64,000 nt of DNA from Saprospiraceae bacterium (GTDB lineage: Bacteria; Bacteroidota; Bacteroidia; Chitinophagales; Saprospiraceae), in the NCBI GenBank assembly GCA_022842725.1, contig JALHOZ010000001.1:275309-339308 (forward strand). The letters are read 5' to 3'. Position numbers and translations under genes: made by a program. Under the pieces are notes generated by a model that had not been told where the DNA came from, made no database searches, and saw only the letters and a program-made list of their open reading frames with translations. This document shows positions 11,401 through 22,700 of the stretch, piece by piece (position 1 is the stretch's first letter; each line of letters opens with the position of its first letter).

Positions 11401-13588
11401 CAGATGTCAGAATTCATTGAGTTGTGCTTTAAATAATCCAACGATTGTTACACCTCCTACAAGAGGAAGTTATAATGTTTTGACCAAAATGTATTCACCT
11501 AACAGTAATTTTATCGGAATTGACTCATTCAGGTATGAAGTATGTCAGACGCCTGTAGCTTCTCCGGTTAATTGTCAGAGAGCCTGGGTGTATATTACGG
11601 TTGTATCATTACAGGCACCGAATATTACCAATGGAATGGACGATTATGCTCAATCAGCTTATAATACGGCTCTTTCCAGAAGTGCTGCTTCAGGCTTATT
11701 GGCCAACGATACAGATCCTGAAGGTGACAATCAATCTGTTGTTGCATTTACATCAAATATTTCAGGTGTTGGAAATCTTGCAGTAAACAGTGATGGTAGT
11801 TATACTTTCACACCGGCTACAGGCTTTTACGGACCTTATTTCTGGCCTTACAGAGTTTGTGATAATCTCGGAGCTTGCGATAATGCGACTTTACATATTT
11901 TGGTAGAACATGAAAATCTGGCCAGTAAAGTTGGTAATTTTATTTGGTTGGACAATAATGCCAACGGAATTCAGGACATCGGAGAATCCGGTATGGCAAA
12001 TTGTCAGGTAAGACTGTACAATGATTCCGGAGTTATGGTGGCTTCAACCACAACAAGTGCTAACGGAGCTTATGAATTCGAAAACATAGCTGCAGGTAAC
12101 TATTTCATGAGGGTTATGACACCAACGAATTATGTTTATTCACCGGCACATGTGGGCGATCCGCTGACAGATAGTGATATTACCGGAACCATGGGAGCGG
12201 GTACAACCGGTTTTTTCCAGGTTGTTCCGGGAGAAGACAGAATGGACATTGATGCTGGAATGTATATTTGTTCAAGAGTATCGGGATACCTTTGGTATGA
12301 TTATCTGATGAATGACAGAAAAGATAATTTTGAAAATGGTATGAACGGACTTTTTGTCGAATTGTGGCGTAATGTAAACGGTACTTTTGAAAAAGTGGCA
12401 CAGGCTACTACAGGCAGACAACCGGGTACCGCCTCAGAAGACGGATATTTCAATTTTCCATGTGTTCCTCCGGGAGAGTACTATCTGAGGGTTGATTTGC
12501 CATTGATCGGTTTGGTAAGGGTCAGACCAAATATTGGCAATGATCCGACAAGAGACAGTGACCTGACCAATGCAAACGGTCCAATGACAACCAATACATT
12601 CAACCTGACACCGGGCCAACACAAGTCCGATCTTGCAGGCGGATTTTATCCAATGGCATCAGCAGGTAACAGAGTTTGGGTCGACGAAAACCATAATGGT
12701 ATTCAGGAAGATGGCGAACTACCGGTATCAGGTGTTGTAGTTGAAGCTCGTGATGCAAATACACATGCTATCAAAGGAGTTTCAACAACAGATGAAACAG
12801 GTGAATACAATATTGAATATCTCGAAAAATCAGATGTTTATCTGAAGTTCAGACTTCCTTCCACCCATACTGATTTTACAAGAACCTATGCACGGATTGG
12901 AGATGATGCCATGAATAGCGACGTTGACAATTCATTCGGACCTTGGACAACCAGAGCTGTAGCCATGGAGCCAAATCTTTTAAATCCTCATATAGACCTT
13001 GGTATCGTCGCAGGTGTACTTCCGGTGACCTGGGTCAATGTCAATGCTTCAAAGGATCAGAAAGGTCAGCATGTCATCCAATGGGAAACGGCCAATGAGG
13101 TCAATCTCAGTCATTATATTGTAGAAAGAAGTATGCACAATACAGACAATTTTGTACCTGCAGGCGACAAAATATTGCCTCTTGAAGGACAAAACATTAA
13201 TAAAATTTATAGTGCATTAGATAGGGATAATCAGAATTTTGGTGTCTATTATTACAGAATCAAACAAGTTGATTTAGACGGTAAGTTTACTTATAGTTCC
13301 ACCGTTTCTTTGAGAAATGAATATGATTATAATGTGAGCGTTTATCCTTCACCGGCAACTCAATCAACCATCGTCTCTGTAAGTCTGCCAAAAGAAGGAC
13401 ATATCTCCATTGATCTGTTTGATCTGAACGGAAAACACATTGCCAAACTAAGGGAATCAAGTGAGTTTGACAAAGGTAACCATCCGATTGAATTAAATCT
13501 CTCAAACATCAACAGTGGCGTATATTCATTATCGATTGTCATTGAAAATCAGGTTGTCACCAAGAAGCTGGTGATTTTATCAAAATAA
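5405..13588 (+). CDS. Giant secreted repeat protein with type A T9SS tail
   Basis: A 2727-aa protein. A signal peptide (MKIRNLWCAIVFGILFFQNGFSQ) is followed by a head to about residue 280 with GGSATSxxQRTQ and FRNGIDPxSxAPGM motifs, shared with the 5489-aa protein. One copy of the large module found 11 times in that protein lies at about 356-535. Then come 7.5 double-domain repeats of about 165 aa (NPxCxGxxVNLSVTNNPGATYTW, then STNPTxCGGxNGTISISG) to about 1880, a CFNPDF/VTGNV module and Big_9-like domains shared with the upstream protein, and three SdrD B/CNA-B-like domains at about 2175-2535 (GNFIWLDNNANGIQD, GNRVWVDENHNGIQE). It ends in a Por_Secre_tail-type sorting domain (VYPSPATQ..) at about 2642-2727. 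Export by T9SS and anchoring on the cell surface follow from known family behaviour; an adhesive stalk role is inferred. Confidence 0.9.
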   Translation: MKIRNLWCAIVFGILFFQNGFSQITNLDYQIRFNPANCRWDCFIVINGGSATSPSQRTQSNAQYSVVVPTGSTVSVAQNFNPIQNNLNYTGTIPTVWSEGSRIVSPAVEPQSDFYGFTPSLNPTSWFNNIVAGDTIRLFSLNITPTPNCASGVRIFRNGIDPPSSAPGMGGGDFSNGYTLGGIAQRYRANLPKVNPPAPVLNATTTCSRGVEIDLSVTTTSCLNPMTYSWSGPNGFTATTQDVNINPATLANTGQYTVTVTNARGCSATRTIEAVSKPNAGNNFTGCASQQYNLQGTEPNTGTWSPLGANPAGATLIPGANGAASVSFDGTAIGNYSFIYDTGACKDTVVATINQADAGDDPASVNCNVTGTASLGATGTGFWSLGAGSAGTVNFSNALDPNTTVSGFSVPGIYYFVWTSQSCTDMVQLTVDDECSCAITNNVLNAVNPSTYCGLSSNITITGSNPTPAGGEYLWIYSLNNGLYSSATGTNNQQNYTTGILGQGAHRFRRVYSLPSAPGCLDTSNVVLLTVSESPAAPTNLTANPNPSCIGQTINLSVTNISGITYTWTASSANAGLNNSTSSTNTMLPVSSGNYGVSVTASSNGCTSSPASINVLVYDTPPTPNINSVTFTNPTVCNGSDGTISFSGLTPNTSFIINYTRNSTNQSANVTTSGTGVGIITGLSAGTYTNFTVVTFNGCPSGTYAGPVNLVDPNAPAAPANLAASPNPTCQNVPISLSVTNNPGATYTWSSTSAGAGLNSSITNTNTMLPTTSGFFNIMVTQTVAGCTSPAANLGISVNASPPTPTAGSVTSTNPTTCGGANGTITLSGYLTNTSYTVDYLFNGNPVTTTITSNGSGNIVISGRSAGSYSNFRITNVSGCASAVFPGPVVLTNPSAPAAPSNLTANPNPVCMGLTAALTVTNNPGATYTWTASNANAGLTASANSNTSMAPLSTGTYTISVTQTVAGCTSLPASLSVVVNPGAPVLTGVTGTNPSTCSGSDGIITISGAANNTTYTVNYTKNGSPVSTSLTSNASGQIVISGQTSGVYASFNVTNSSNCTSNTLAGPVLLTDPNAPSAPANLTANPNPVCAGTTVNLSVTNNPGATYTWTASNANAGLVASTSNTTTMTSNVAATYTILVSQTVGGCTSPTASVQVVVNPLPATPVAGQFTSTNPSTCGGTNGSISISGLIPNTQYSLQYSRNNVTQNISLTANGTGIITIPNLTAGTYNNFRLTNSNNCQSGVSTHSISLSDPGAPAIPQNLTAIPNPVCLGASVNLSVTNNPGATYLWTASSANAGLTTSSTNTTSMLATVAGSYTINVTQTVAGCTSDPAQISVVVNANPPSLSGTNVTGVNPTSCGGSNGQINISGLANNTIYTLQYSVGANTLNVTVTSNSSGIASVTGLLAGSYSNFRLTNASSCSSNTFPGPIVLSDPSAPAIPGLTASPNPACLGTTVNFTATGASGATFSWSAGSLQAGLGSSNTATNWMMPTSAGTFVISVTQSLGSCSSPAATVSVLINPVPPTPTAGNVTSTNPTICAGTNGTISLAGYPANQTYNVTYSRNNVQVTVSVTSNGVGIITISNLTAGTYSNFSVTSAAGCASGIFAGPVSLNDPNSPAAPANLNAVPNPVCIGNQVNLSVTNTSGATYTWTVSPAGAGLGTSTSNTNTMNPTLVGSYTVQVSQTIAGCTSPNASVVVVVNPVPATPDANTVSKVDPTCDNANGSLLISGLVANADYTVQYSYNNSPRSVNATSNNSGVITITNLAGGQYTNFRLTNAFGCTSGLYAGPVNLINPGLPSAPSGIRFSPDFVCIKNNVVLNVDPIQGATYNWYTSSPLAGLSQSTGASTSMVPAAAGLYAISVTQTINGCTSPPASIVVEVRGDCFNPDFDVTYVDIQVTGNVSTNDGASGASYTSIQPVAGNPSPCIPSLQNDGTYIFVCSVAGVYQFEVNSCTSSCDVVPLVITVLMQNVNNKPPVVNHDYARTKMNIPIEIEILVNDRCQNSLSCALNNPTIVTPPTRGSYNVLTKMYSPNSNFIGIDSFRYEVCQTPVASPVNCQRAWVYITVVSLQAPNITNGMDDYAQSAYNTALSRSAASGLLANDTDPEGDNQSVVAFTSNISGVGNLAVNSDGSYTFTPATGFYGPYFWPYRVCDNLGACDNATLHILVEHENLASKVGNFIWLDNNANGIQDIGESGMANCQVRLYNDSGVMVASTTTSANGAYEFENIAAGNYFMRVMTPTNYVYSPAHVGDPLTDSDITGTMGAGTTGFFQVVPGEDRMDIDAGMYICSRVSGYLWYDYLMNDRKDNFENGMNGLFVELWRNVNGTFEKVAQATTGRQPGTASEDGYFNFPCVPPGEYYLRVDLPLIGLVRVRPNIGNDPTRDSDLTNANGPMTTNTFNLTPGQHKSDLAGGFYPMASAGNRVWVDENHNGIQEDGELPVSGVVVEARDANTHAIKGVSTTDETGEYNIEYLEKSDVYLKFRLPSTHTDFTRTYARIGDDAMNSDVDNSFGPWTTRAVAMEPNLLNPHIDLGIVAGVLPVTWVNVNASKDQKGQHVIQWETANEVNLSHYIVERSMHNTDNFVPAGDKILPLEGQNINKIYSALDRDNQNFGVYYYRIKQVDLDGKFTYSSTVSLRNEYDYNVSVYPSPATQSTIVSVSLPKEGHISIDLFDLNGKHIAKLRESSEFDKGNHPIELNLSNINSGVYSLSIVIENQVVTKKLVILSK
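7010..11045 (+). repeat. 7.5 tandem double-domain repeats (~500 bp each)
   Basis: Seven complete units of about 165 residues and a final half unit were counted in the translation. Each unit has two alternating Ig-like halves, one starting NLTANPNPxC and one starting TSTNPTxC. They share phrases such as NNPGATYTW and VTQTVAGCTSP, and the DNA is similar but not identical between copies. Confidence 0.8.
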
Positions 13589-13600
13589 AACCAAAAATTT

Positions 13601-13637
13601 CCGGAAAAAGTATGAAAGTACTTTTTCCGGATTTTTC
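13601..13637 (+). terminator. Intrinsic terminator after 2727-aa gene
   Basis: A perfect 12-bp stem (CCGGAAAAAGTA at 13601-13612, complement at 13619-13630) with a 6-nt loop is followed by ATTTTT. It starts 12 nt after the stop codon. Confidence 0.9.
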
Positions 13638-13747
13638 CCGGAAAAACCAAAAACCGACTAAGCTAATAAGAATTTTATTCTGATTATGTATTTTTTATCG
13701 GAATTAAATCAATAATACTTGGAAGGCTTTCCTGGAGATTATAAAAG

Positions 13748-13784
13748 TTTGAATTCTAAGAATTCGTTTTTACATTACATTTTC
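13748..13784 (+). promoter_or_regulatory. Candidate promoter of the 5489-aa gene with GAATTC dyad
   Basis: A TTTG at 13748-13751 and a near-consensus TACATTTT at 13776-13783 resemble the Bacteroidota -33/-7 pair, though the spacing (24 nt) is long. Between them are two GAATTC copies separated by 3 nt (13751-13765), forming a dyad that could bind a regulator. The assignment is tentative. Confidence 0.35.
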
Positions 13785-13797
13785 AAGGTAGCTAAAC

Positions 13798-16700
13798 ATG
13801 ATAAGAAAATTTATCGCCCAATTCTTTTTTATTTTTTTAATGACTATCCCGTTTACAGTTTCTGCACAATTGGATTCTGTAAAATATATATTGGTTTATG
13901 ACACAACAACGTGTCTCTACAATGTGTGTATTAAAATTGTCGGAGGGAGTGCCACTAGTTTAGGGCAACGTACACAGGCAAACTCAACCATCAGTATGGT
14001 GATGAGTGCATCTGACACGATGGAAATTGTTCAATTGTATATGCCTTTGAGATATAATCAAACGTATACCGGGACAGAGCCCACCACCTGGAATATTTCT
14101 ACCCAGGTATTTGCTCCTGCAGCACAGCCTCAAAGTAATTTTTACACTATAGTACCTGCATTATCTCCGGCTTCACAATATAATAATCTTGCTACCGGCG
14201 ATACCATTAAGTTGTTTTCAATCAGAGTATGGAATAAAGCAACCGGAGAACCCTTATTAAATTGTGGACGTACCATCAGATTTTTCAGAAATGGAATAGA
14301 CCCGGGATCAGGAGCTCCCGGAATGAACTCCGGAGACTTCAGCAACGGATTTACAGTAGGTTCTTTTAAACAGTTATACAGAGGAAATCTCAACCCTGTA
14401 ACTCCACCAAAACCAAAATTAAATTATGAAATTAATTGTACAAACGATATAAGTCTGGATTTACAGCCTCAAACCACACTTTGCCAACAACCTTTAAAAT
14501 TCGGTTGGTCAGGACCCGGTTATTCTTCTTTGAATGAAGATATCATGATCACACCGGCTTCAACCTTTAACAACGGTATTTATTCGGTCACCGTGACTGA
14601 TGAATATGAATGTGAAGAAATTCTCGATATCGAACTTGAAAGAAAACCAAACGCAGGAACTGATATTGTACTTTGTGGCGGTGGTTCAACCACATTGTCA
14701 GCAAGTGCAGATAATCCCGGTACATGGACTTCTGACCCTTTAAACGGACCGGGAGCCAATATTTCAAATACTTCCAATCCATCAACCAATGTAACTTTTG
14801 CACCGGGATCTACCGGTGTTTACGCATTTATATACGAAGCTTCGGTTTGTAGTGACACAGTAAGAGTCACTGTACTGGATGCGGTTTCCGTAAATATTGT
14901 CGGAGATAATCAGTTTTGTCCCGGCAATTCTGTGACATTAAGCACAGATGCCGGAAGCGGTTTTGTTTGGAGCACCGGTGCAACAACACCTGCTATCGAC
15001 GTGTCAGCACCAGGAACTTACAGAGTGACCATCACAGATATGGTAGGTTGTACTGCGACGGCAAGTCGCGTTGTTACAGCCTTAACTCCTCCAAATGCAG
15101 TTATATCAGGAGATAATGATGTTTGTCAGGGAGGAAGCGTCACTTTTACAGCCAGTGGAGGCGTAAGTTATGAATGGAGTTCAGGGTTTCCGGGAGCAAC
15201 CATAACCGTTTCAGACAACAGCCCTCAGGTGGTCACCGTGACCGATGCCAATGGATGTACCGATACAGCCGAAAAATCATTGATCATCAATCCTGAGCCA
15301 AATGCTTCTATATCCGGTGATGATGCTGTTTGTACAGGTGGAAGTGCCACTTTTACTGCAAATGGAGGTGTGAGTTACCTTTGGAATTCTGTCACACCCG
15401 GCGCATCGATCGTTGTTTCAAACAATACCCCGCAAGTGGTTCTGGTCACTGACGCCAACGGATGTACAGCAACAGCCGAAAAAACATTGACAATTAATCC
15501 GGAACCTGTAGCCACCATAAGTGGAGATGATGAAATTTGTGCCGGTAATACGGCCATCTTCACCGCAAATGGTGGGAATACTTACCTTTGGCAATCCGGT
15601 TCTTCAAGTGCTACCATTACGGTATCTAATAATACCACACAGGTGGTTACCGTAACCGATGCCAATAATTGTACAGCCACAGCTGAAAAAACATTGACCA
15701 TCAATCCTAATCCTGTTGCTTCCATTTCAGGCGATAATGAGGTTTGTGACGGCGAAAGTGTCACTTTTACTGCAAGCGGAGGTATAAGTTATGAATGGAA
15801 TCTTGGTACACCAGGAGCGAACATATTGGTTTCTGATAATTCCACTCAGGTTGTTACCGTGACGGATGCCAATGGTTGTACAGATACAGCTCAAAAAACG
15901 TTAAATATTTTAGCTTCACCTGTTGCCGTTATTTCAGGCGACAATGAAGTGTGTGACGGTGGAAGTGCCACTTTCACTGCCAGTGGCGGAGTAAGTTATT
16001 TATGGAATATTGGTGCGCCTGGCGTTACCATTTCGGTTTCAGATAATACAACCCGAATAGTGACCGTCACTGACAGTAACGGATGTACAGCCACAGCAGA
16101 AAAGACTTTAACAATAAATACAAATCCAACAGCTAACATTTCCGGTGATGATGAGGTATGTTTAGGTGGAAGCGCTACGTTCACTGCGAATGGTGGGGTG
16201 ACTTACATTTGGAGTGTCGGTAATCAGACAACCCAAAGCATTATCGTTTCTACAGCAACAAATGCCATAGTGACGGTTACCGACGCGAATGGATGTACAG
16301 ATACGGCTGAAAAAACATTGTCCATTAATCCAAATCCGGTTGCTTCGATTTCAGGGGATGACGAGGTTTGTATGGGAGGAAGTGTTACATTTACCGCAAA
16401 TGGCGGAAATACCTACCTTTGGAGTATCGGTAATCAGACAACACCAAGTATCACCGTTTCCAACGGAACACCTGTCGTAGTGACAGTAACGGATGCGAAC
16501 GGATGTACAGATACAGCTGAAAAAACATTGTCCATTAATCCAAATCCGGTTGCTTCGATCTCAGGGGATGACGAAACTTGTTCAGGCGGCAGTGTCACGT
16601 TTACCGCAAATGGCGGAACTTCTTATGATTGGAATATAGGCGGCCAAACAACTCAAAGTATAACTGTTTCCACGGCAACTACAGCAATAGTGACAGTTAC

Positions 16701-19700
16701 CGATGCAAATGGATGTACAGATACTGCTGAAAAAACATTAACAATCTATACTAATCCTACAGCGAGTATCTCAGGTGATGATGCTGTTTGTTTGGGTGAA
16801 AGCGCAACTTTTACGGCAAATGGCGGAACTTCTTATAATTGGAATATAGGTGGACAAACAACCCAAAGTATAACTGTTTCCTCGGCAACTACAGCCACAG
16901 TGACGGTTACCGATGCGAATGGATGTACCGATACCGCAGAAAAAACATTGACCATTCATCCTGTTCCTGATGCCGGTGCAGATCAGAGTGTAAATTGTTA
17001 TGCTACAGATGTGGCGACGCTTCAAGCAATGGGAGCAGGAACATGGACACTGGTTTCGGGACCCGGCACAGCAACCATTACAAATTCCAATGCACCAAAT
17101 ACAACCGTCAGTGGATTTTCAGGACCAGGCACATATGAACTGATCTGGTCAAATGGATTCTGTGAAGACAGAGTTTTGATTACCGTAGGAAATAATTGCG
17201 CTTGTCCTCCGGGAGATAATCAGATTACATCACCTGCAATTACAGAATCGTGTGGAACATATCCTGTAACCAATATAATAGGAAATAATGCAACACCTTC
17301 AGGTGGAAGCTATATTTGGGAAATGGAGACTAACGGAGGTGGATTTGTTGCCGCTTCAGGAACCAACAATCAAAAAGATTACACCACACCGGTTTTGAAT
17401 CCGGGAACATACAGAATCAGAAGAGTTTACAATGTGATGGCCAATGGTCAGGATTGTGTATACGAAAGTAATATAGTACAAATAGAAGTTTACGCCAACC
17501 CAACAGCTTCCATCACAGGTAATGACGAAGTGTGTGACGGCGGAAGTGTGACGTTTACTGCAAATGGCGGAACATCTTATGATTGGAATATAGGCGGCCA
17601 AACAACCCAAAGTATAACTGTTTCCACAGCAACTACAGCAATAGTGACAGTTACCGATGTGAATGGATGTACAGATACGGCTGAAAAAACATTGACCATC
17701 AATACTAATCCTACAGCGAGCATCTCAGGTGATGATGCTGTTTGTTCAGGTGGAAGTGTCACGTTTACCGCAAATGGCGGAACATCTTATGATTGGAATA
17801 TAGGTGGACAAACAACCCAAAGTATAACTGTTTCCACGGCAACTACAGCTATAGTGACGGTGACAGATGCGAACGGATGTACAGATACGGCTGAAAAAAC
17901 ATTGACGATCAATGCAAATCCTACAGCCGTTATCTCAGGGGATGACGAGGTTTGTTTGGGAGGAAGTGTTACGTTTACCGCAAATGGAGGAAATACCTAC
18001 CTTTGGAGTATCGGTAATCAGACAACACCAAGTATCACCGTTTCCAACGGAACACCTGTCGTAGTGACAGTAACGGATGCGAATGGATGTACAGATACTG
18101 CTGAAAAAACATTAACAATCAATACTAATCCTACAGCGAGTATCTCAGGTGATGATGCTGTTTGTTTGGGTGAAAGCGCAACTTTTACGGCAAATGGCGG
18201 AACTTCTTATAATTGGAATATAGGTGGGCAAATAACTCAAAGTATAACTGTTTCCACAGCAACTACAGCCATAGTGACGGTGACCGATGCGAATGGATGT
18301 ACAGATACTGCTGAAAAAACATTGACGATCAATACAAATCCGGTTGCTTCAATTTCAGGAGATGATGATGTTTGTTCAGGCGGTAGCGTAACTTTCACTG
18401 CAAATGGTGGTGTGAGTTATCTTTGGAACATTGGCAGTCAGACAACCCAAAGTATCACCGTTTCCACGGCAACTACAGCAATAGTGACGGTAACCGATGC
18501 GAATGGATGTACAGATACCGCAACAAAAACGTTAACTGTTTATCCTGTACCGAACGCCGGTGCAAATCAAAGTGTAAATTGTTATGCTACAGATGTGGCG
18601 ACGCTTAATGGGACAGGAACAGGAACATGGACACTGATTCCGGGACCCGGCACAGCAACCATTACAAATTCCAACGCACCAAATACAACCGTCAGCGGAT
18701 TTTCAGGATCAGGCACATATGAACTGATCTGGTCAAACGGATTTTGTGAAGACAGAGTCCTGATTACCGTAGGAAATAATTGTGCTTGTCCTCCGGGAGA
18801 TAATCAGATTACATCACCTGCAATTACCGAAGCTTGTGGAACATATCCTGCAACGACTATCATCGGAAATGATGCAACACCATCAGGTGGCACCTACGTT
18901 TGGGAAATGGAGACTAACGGCGTAGGTTTTGTTGCCGCTTCAGGAACCAATAATCAGAAAAATTACACTACACCGGTTTTAAATCCGGGAATATATAGAA
19001 TCAGAAGAATATATAATGTAATGGCTAATGGCCAGGATTGCGAATACGAAAGCAATATTATACAAATAGAAGTTCATGCCAATCCAATAGCTTCAATTTC
19101 CGGCGACGACGAAACCTGTTCTGGCGGCAGTGTCACTTTTACTGCAAATGGTGGTGTAAGTTACCGATGGAATATCGGCAATCAGACAACCCAAAGCATT
19201 ACTGTTTCCACAGCAACAACAGCCATAGTGACGGTTACAGATGCTAATGGATGTACAGATACCGCTGAAAAAACATTGACCATCAATGCAAATCCTACAG
19301 CCGGTATCTCAGGGGATGACGAGGTTTGTTTGGGCGGCAGTGTCACGTTTACAGCAAATGGAGGAACTTCTTATAATTGGAATATAGGCGGCCAAACAAC
19401 CCAAAGTATAACTGTTTCCACTGCAACAACAGCCATAGTGACGGTGACAGATGTGAATGGATGTACAGCCACCGCTGAAAAAACATTGACGATCAATACA
19501 AATCCTACAGCCGGTATCTCAGGGGATGACGAGGTTTGTTTGGGAGGAAGTGTCACGTTTACTGCAAATGGAGGAACTTCTTATGATTGGAATATAGGTG
19601 GACAAACAACTCAAAGTATAACTGTTTCCACGGCAACTACAGCAATAGTGACAGTGACCGATGCAAATGGATGTACGGATACTGCTGAAAAAACATTGTC

Positions 19701-22700
19701 CATTAATCCAAATCCGGTTGCTTCCATTTCAGGAGATGATGATGTTTGTTCAAGCGGCAGTGTAACTTTCATTGCAAATGGTGGAAATACTTACCTTTGG
19801 AGTATTGGTAATCAAACAACCCAAAGTATCACCGTTTCCACGGCAACTACAGCAATAGTGACGGTGACCGATGCGAATGGATGTACAGCTACTGCTGAAA
19901 AAACATTGACGATCAATACAAATCCGGTTGCTTCCATTTCAGGAGATGATGATGTTTGTTCAGGCGGTAGTGTAACTTTCACTGCAAATGGTGGAGTAAC
20001 TTACGATTGGGGATTGGGTAATACAAATGCCATCATTACCGTTTCTGACAATACGCCTTGGGTAGTCACTGTGACTGATATCAATGGTTGTACAGACACT
20101 GCAACAAAAACGTTAACCGTTCATCCTGTACCGGACGCCGGACCGGATGTTTCTTTAAATTGTTATGTAACTGATGAAGCATTCCTTAATGCGATAGGTT
20201 CAGGAACATGGTCTTATGCTAACGGACCTGGACTTCCTTATATTTTGGATGTAAATCAGGCTAATACTATAGTAAATAATTTTCCATCTCCTGGTACATA
20301 CAATTTGATATGGTCAAACGGATTTTGCGAAGACCTGATGTCGATTACTGTCGGAGACCTTTGTGATTGTCCGACGGGTGTAAATAATATTTCTGCACCG
20401 TCAAATACAACAGCATGTAATGAATTTCCACAAACAATGATTATCGGTAACGATGCCACACCTTTTGGCGGCAACTATATTTGGGAAATCTCGATAAACG
20501 GAGGAGCTTTTGCTAATGCTCCCGGATCAAATGTCACAAGAGATTATATTACAAATATACTTAACGAAGGAACTTATACTTTCCGAAGAATTTACCGGGT
20601 AATGGCCAATGGTCAGGATTGTATTTACGAAAGTAATCCAATCACAATAACTGTTTTTCCAAATCCGGTAGCTACGATTTTAGGTGAAGACGCAGTTTGT
20701 GATGGTCAAAGTACAATCTTTACTGCAAATGGTGGAGTAACTTACGATTGGGGATTGGGTAATACAAATGCCATCATTACCGTTTCTGACAATACGCCTT
20801 GGGTAGTCACTGTGACTGATATCAATGGTTGTACGGCAACTGCCCAAAAAACGTTAACCATTCACCCGAATCCTATCGCTTCTATAACCGGTGATGATTT
20901 TGTTTGTCAAGGTGGAAGTGTTGACTTTACCGCTGAAGGTGGATTGTTATACAGTTGGAATACAACAGAAGCAACTCAAACTATTTCTGTTTCAGATGCT
21001 TTAACAAAAATTGTCACTGTAACAGATGCCAACGGATGTACAGATACCGCTGAAAAATCACTTAATTTTTACACAAACCCAACAGCCTCTATCACAGGTG
21101 ATGATTTTGTTTGTGAAGGCGGAAGTGTAGACTTTACCGCTGAAGGTGGGTTGTTATACAGTTGGAATACAACAGAAGCAACCCAAACTATCTCTGTTTC
21201 AGATGCTTTGACAAAAATAGTCACAGTCACTGACATAAACGGATGTACAGCCACTGCTGAAAAAACATTGACAGTTCACCCTGTTCCTGATGCAGGTTCG
21301 GATATTTCTGTAAACTGTTATGTATCTGATGTCGTAAGCATGAATGCAAATGGTTCAGGTACCTGGTCTCAAGGGATTGTTTCAGGAACTTTTATCATTT
21401 CGAATGTTAATAATGCGATTACAACAATAAGTGGATTTAGTGCACCGGGAACCTATCAGTTTTATTGGTCCTCACCATTCTGCGAAGACGTAGTCACCAT
21501 CACCGTAGGTGACAATTGTGATTGTCCTTCAGGTGATAACCAAATCATAGCACCGGCTTTAACAGAAATATGTCAATCATATCCTGCGACCGTGATTACA
21601 GGAAATGACGGAAGCCCGACAGGCGGAACATATGTGTGGCAAATCAATGCCAACAACACTGGTTTTGTATCAGCAGGAGGCATCAACAATACAAAAGATT
21701 ATACGACATTAGTATTACCTGTCGGCAATTATATCATCAGAAGAGTTTATACGGTTGTGGCCAATGGTCAGGATTGTATCTACGAAAGCAATCCGGTGAA
21801 TATAACGGTAAATCCAAATCCTGTAGCTACCATTTCCGGTGACGAAACAGTTTGCCAAGGCGAAAGCACAACTTTTACGGCGAGCGGCGGAACAAATTAC
21901 CTTTGGAGCACAGGTCCGAATACACCAAGTATTACGTTGTCTGCAGCTTCAACGGTTATTGTTACTGTAACAGATGCCAACGGATGTACAGCAACCGCTG
22001 AAAGAACATTGACGGTAAATCCAAATCCTGTAGCTACCATTTCTGGTGACGAAACAGTTTGCCAAGGCGAAAGCACAACTTTCATTGTGAGCGGAGGAAC
22101 AGATTACCTTTGGAGTACAGGTCCGAATACACCAAGTATTACGTTGTCAACAGGTTCCACAGTCATGGTAACCGTGACAGATGCCAACGGATGTACAGCA
22201 ACTGCTGAAAGAACATTGACGGTTAATCCTAACCCTACAGCCACCATTTCCGGTGACGACGCAGTTTGTTTAGGCGAAAGTACAACGTTCACTGCGAATG
22301 GCGGAACAGATTACATTTGGAGTACAGGTCCGAATACACCAAGTATCACGTTGTCTACAGCTTCAACAGTAATTGTTACCGTAACAGACGCCAACGGATG
22401 TACAGCGACTGCCGAAAGAACGTTGACGGTTAATCCTCTACCAAATGCCGGCCCGGATCGATCTGCCAATTGTTATGTAAGTGATATTGTCACCTTAGTA
22501 GCGACAGGAACAGGTACCTGGTCCTGGGCATCAAGCAGTTTGACGGCAACGATCGATAACGTCACTTCTGCAACTACCACCATCAGTGGTTTCCCATCAG
22601 CAGGAACCTACGAATTGATTTGGTCCAACGGAAATTGTGAAGACGTAGTAACCATCACTGTAGGCGACAATTGTGATTGTCCTTCAGGTGATAATCAAAT

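Noticed and set aside
13719-13901. 60-aa ORF overlapping the start of the 5489-aa gene
   Set aside because: It overlaps a clear signal-peptide start in another frame and has no recognisable features.
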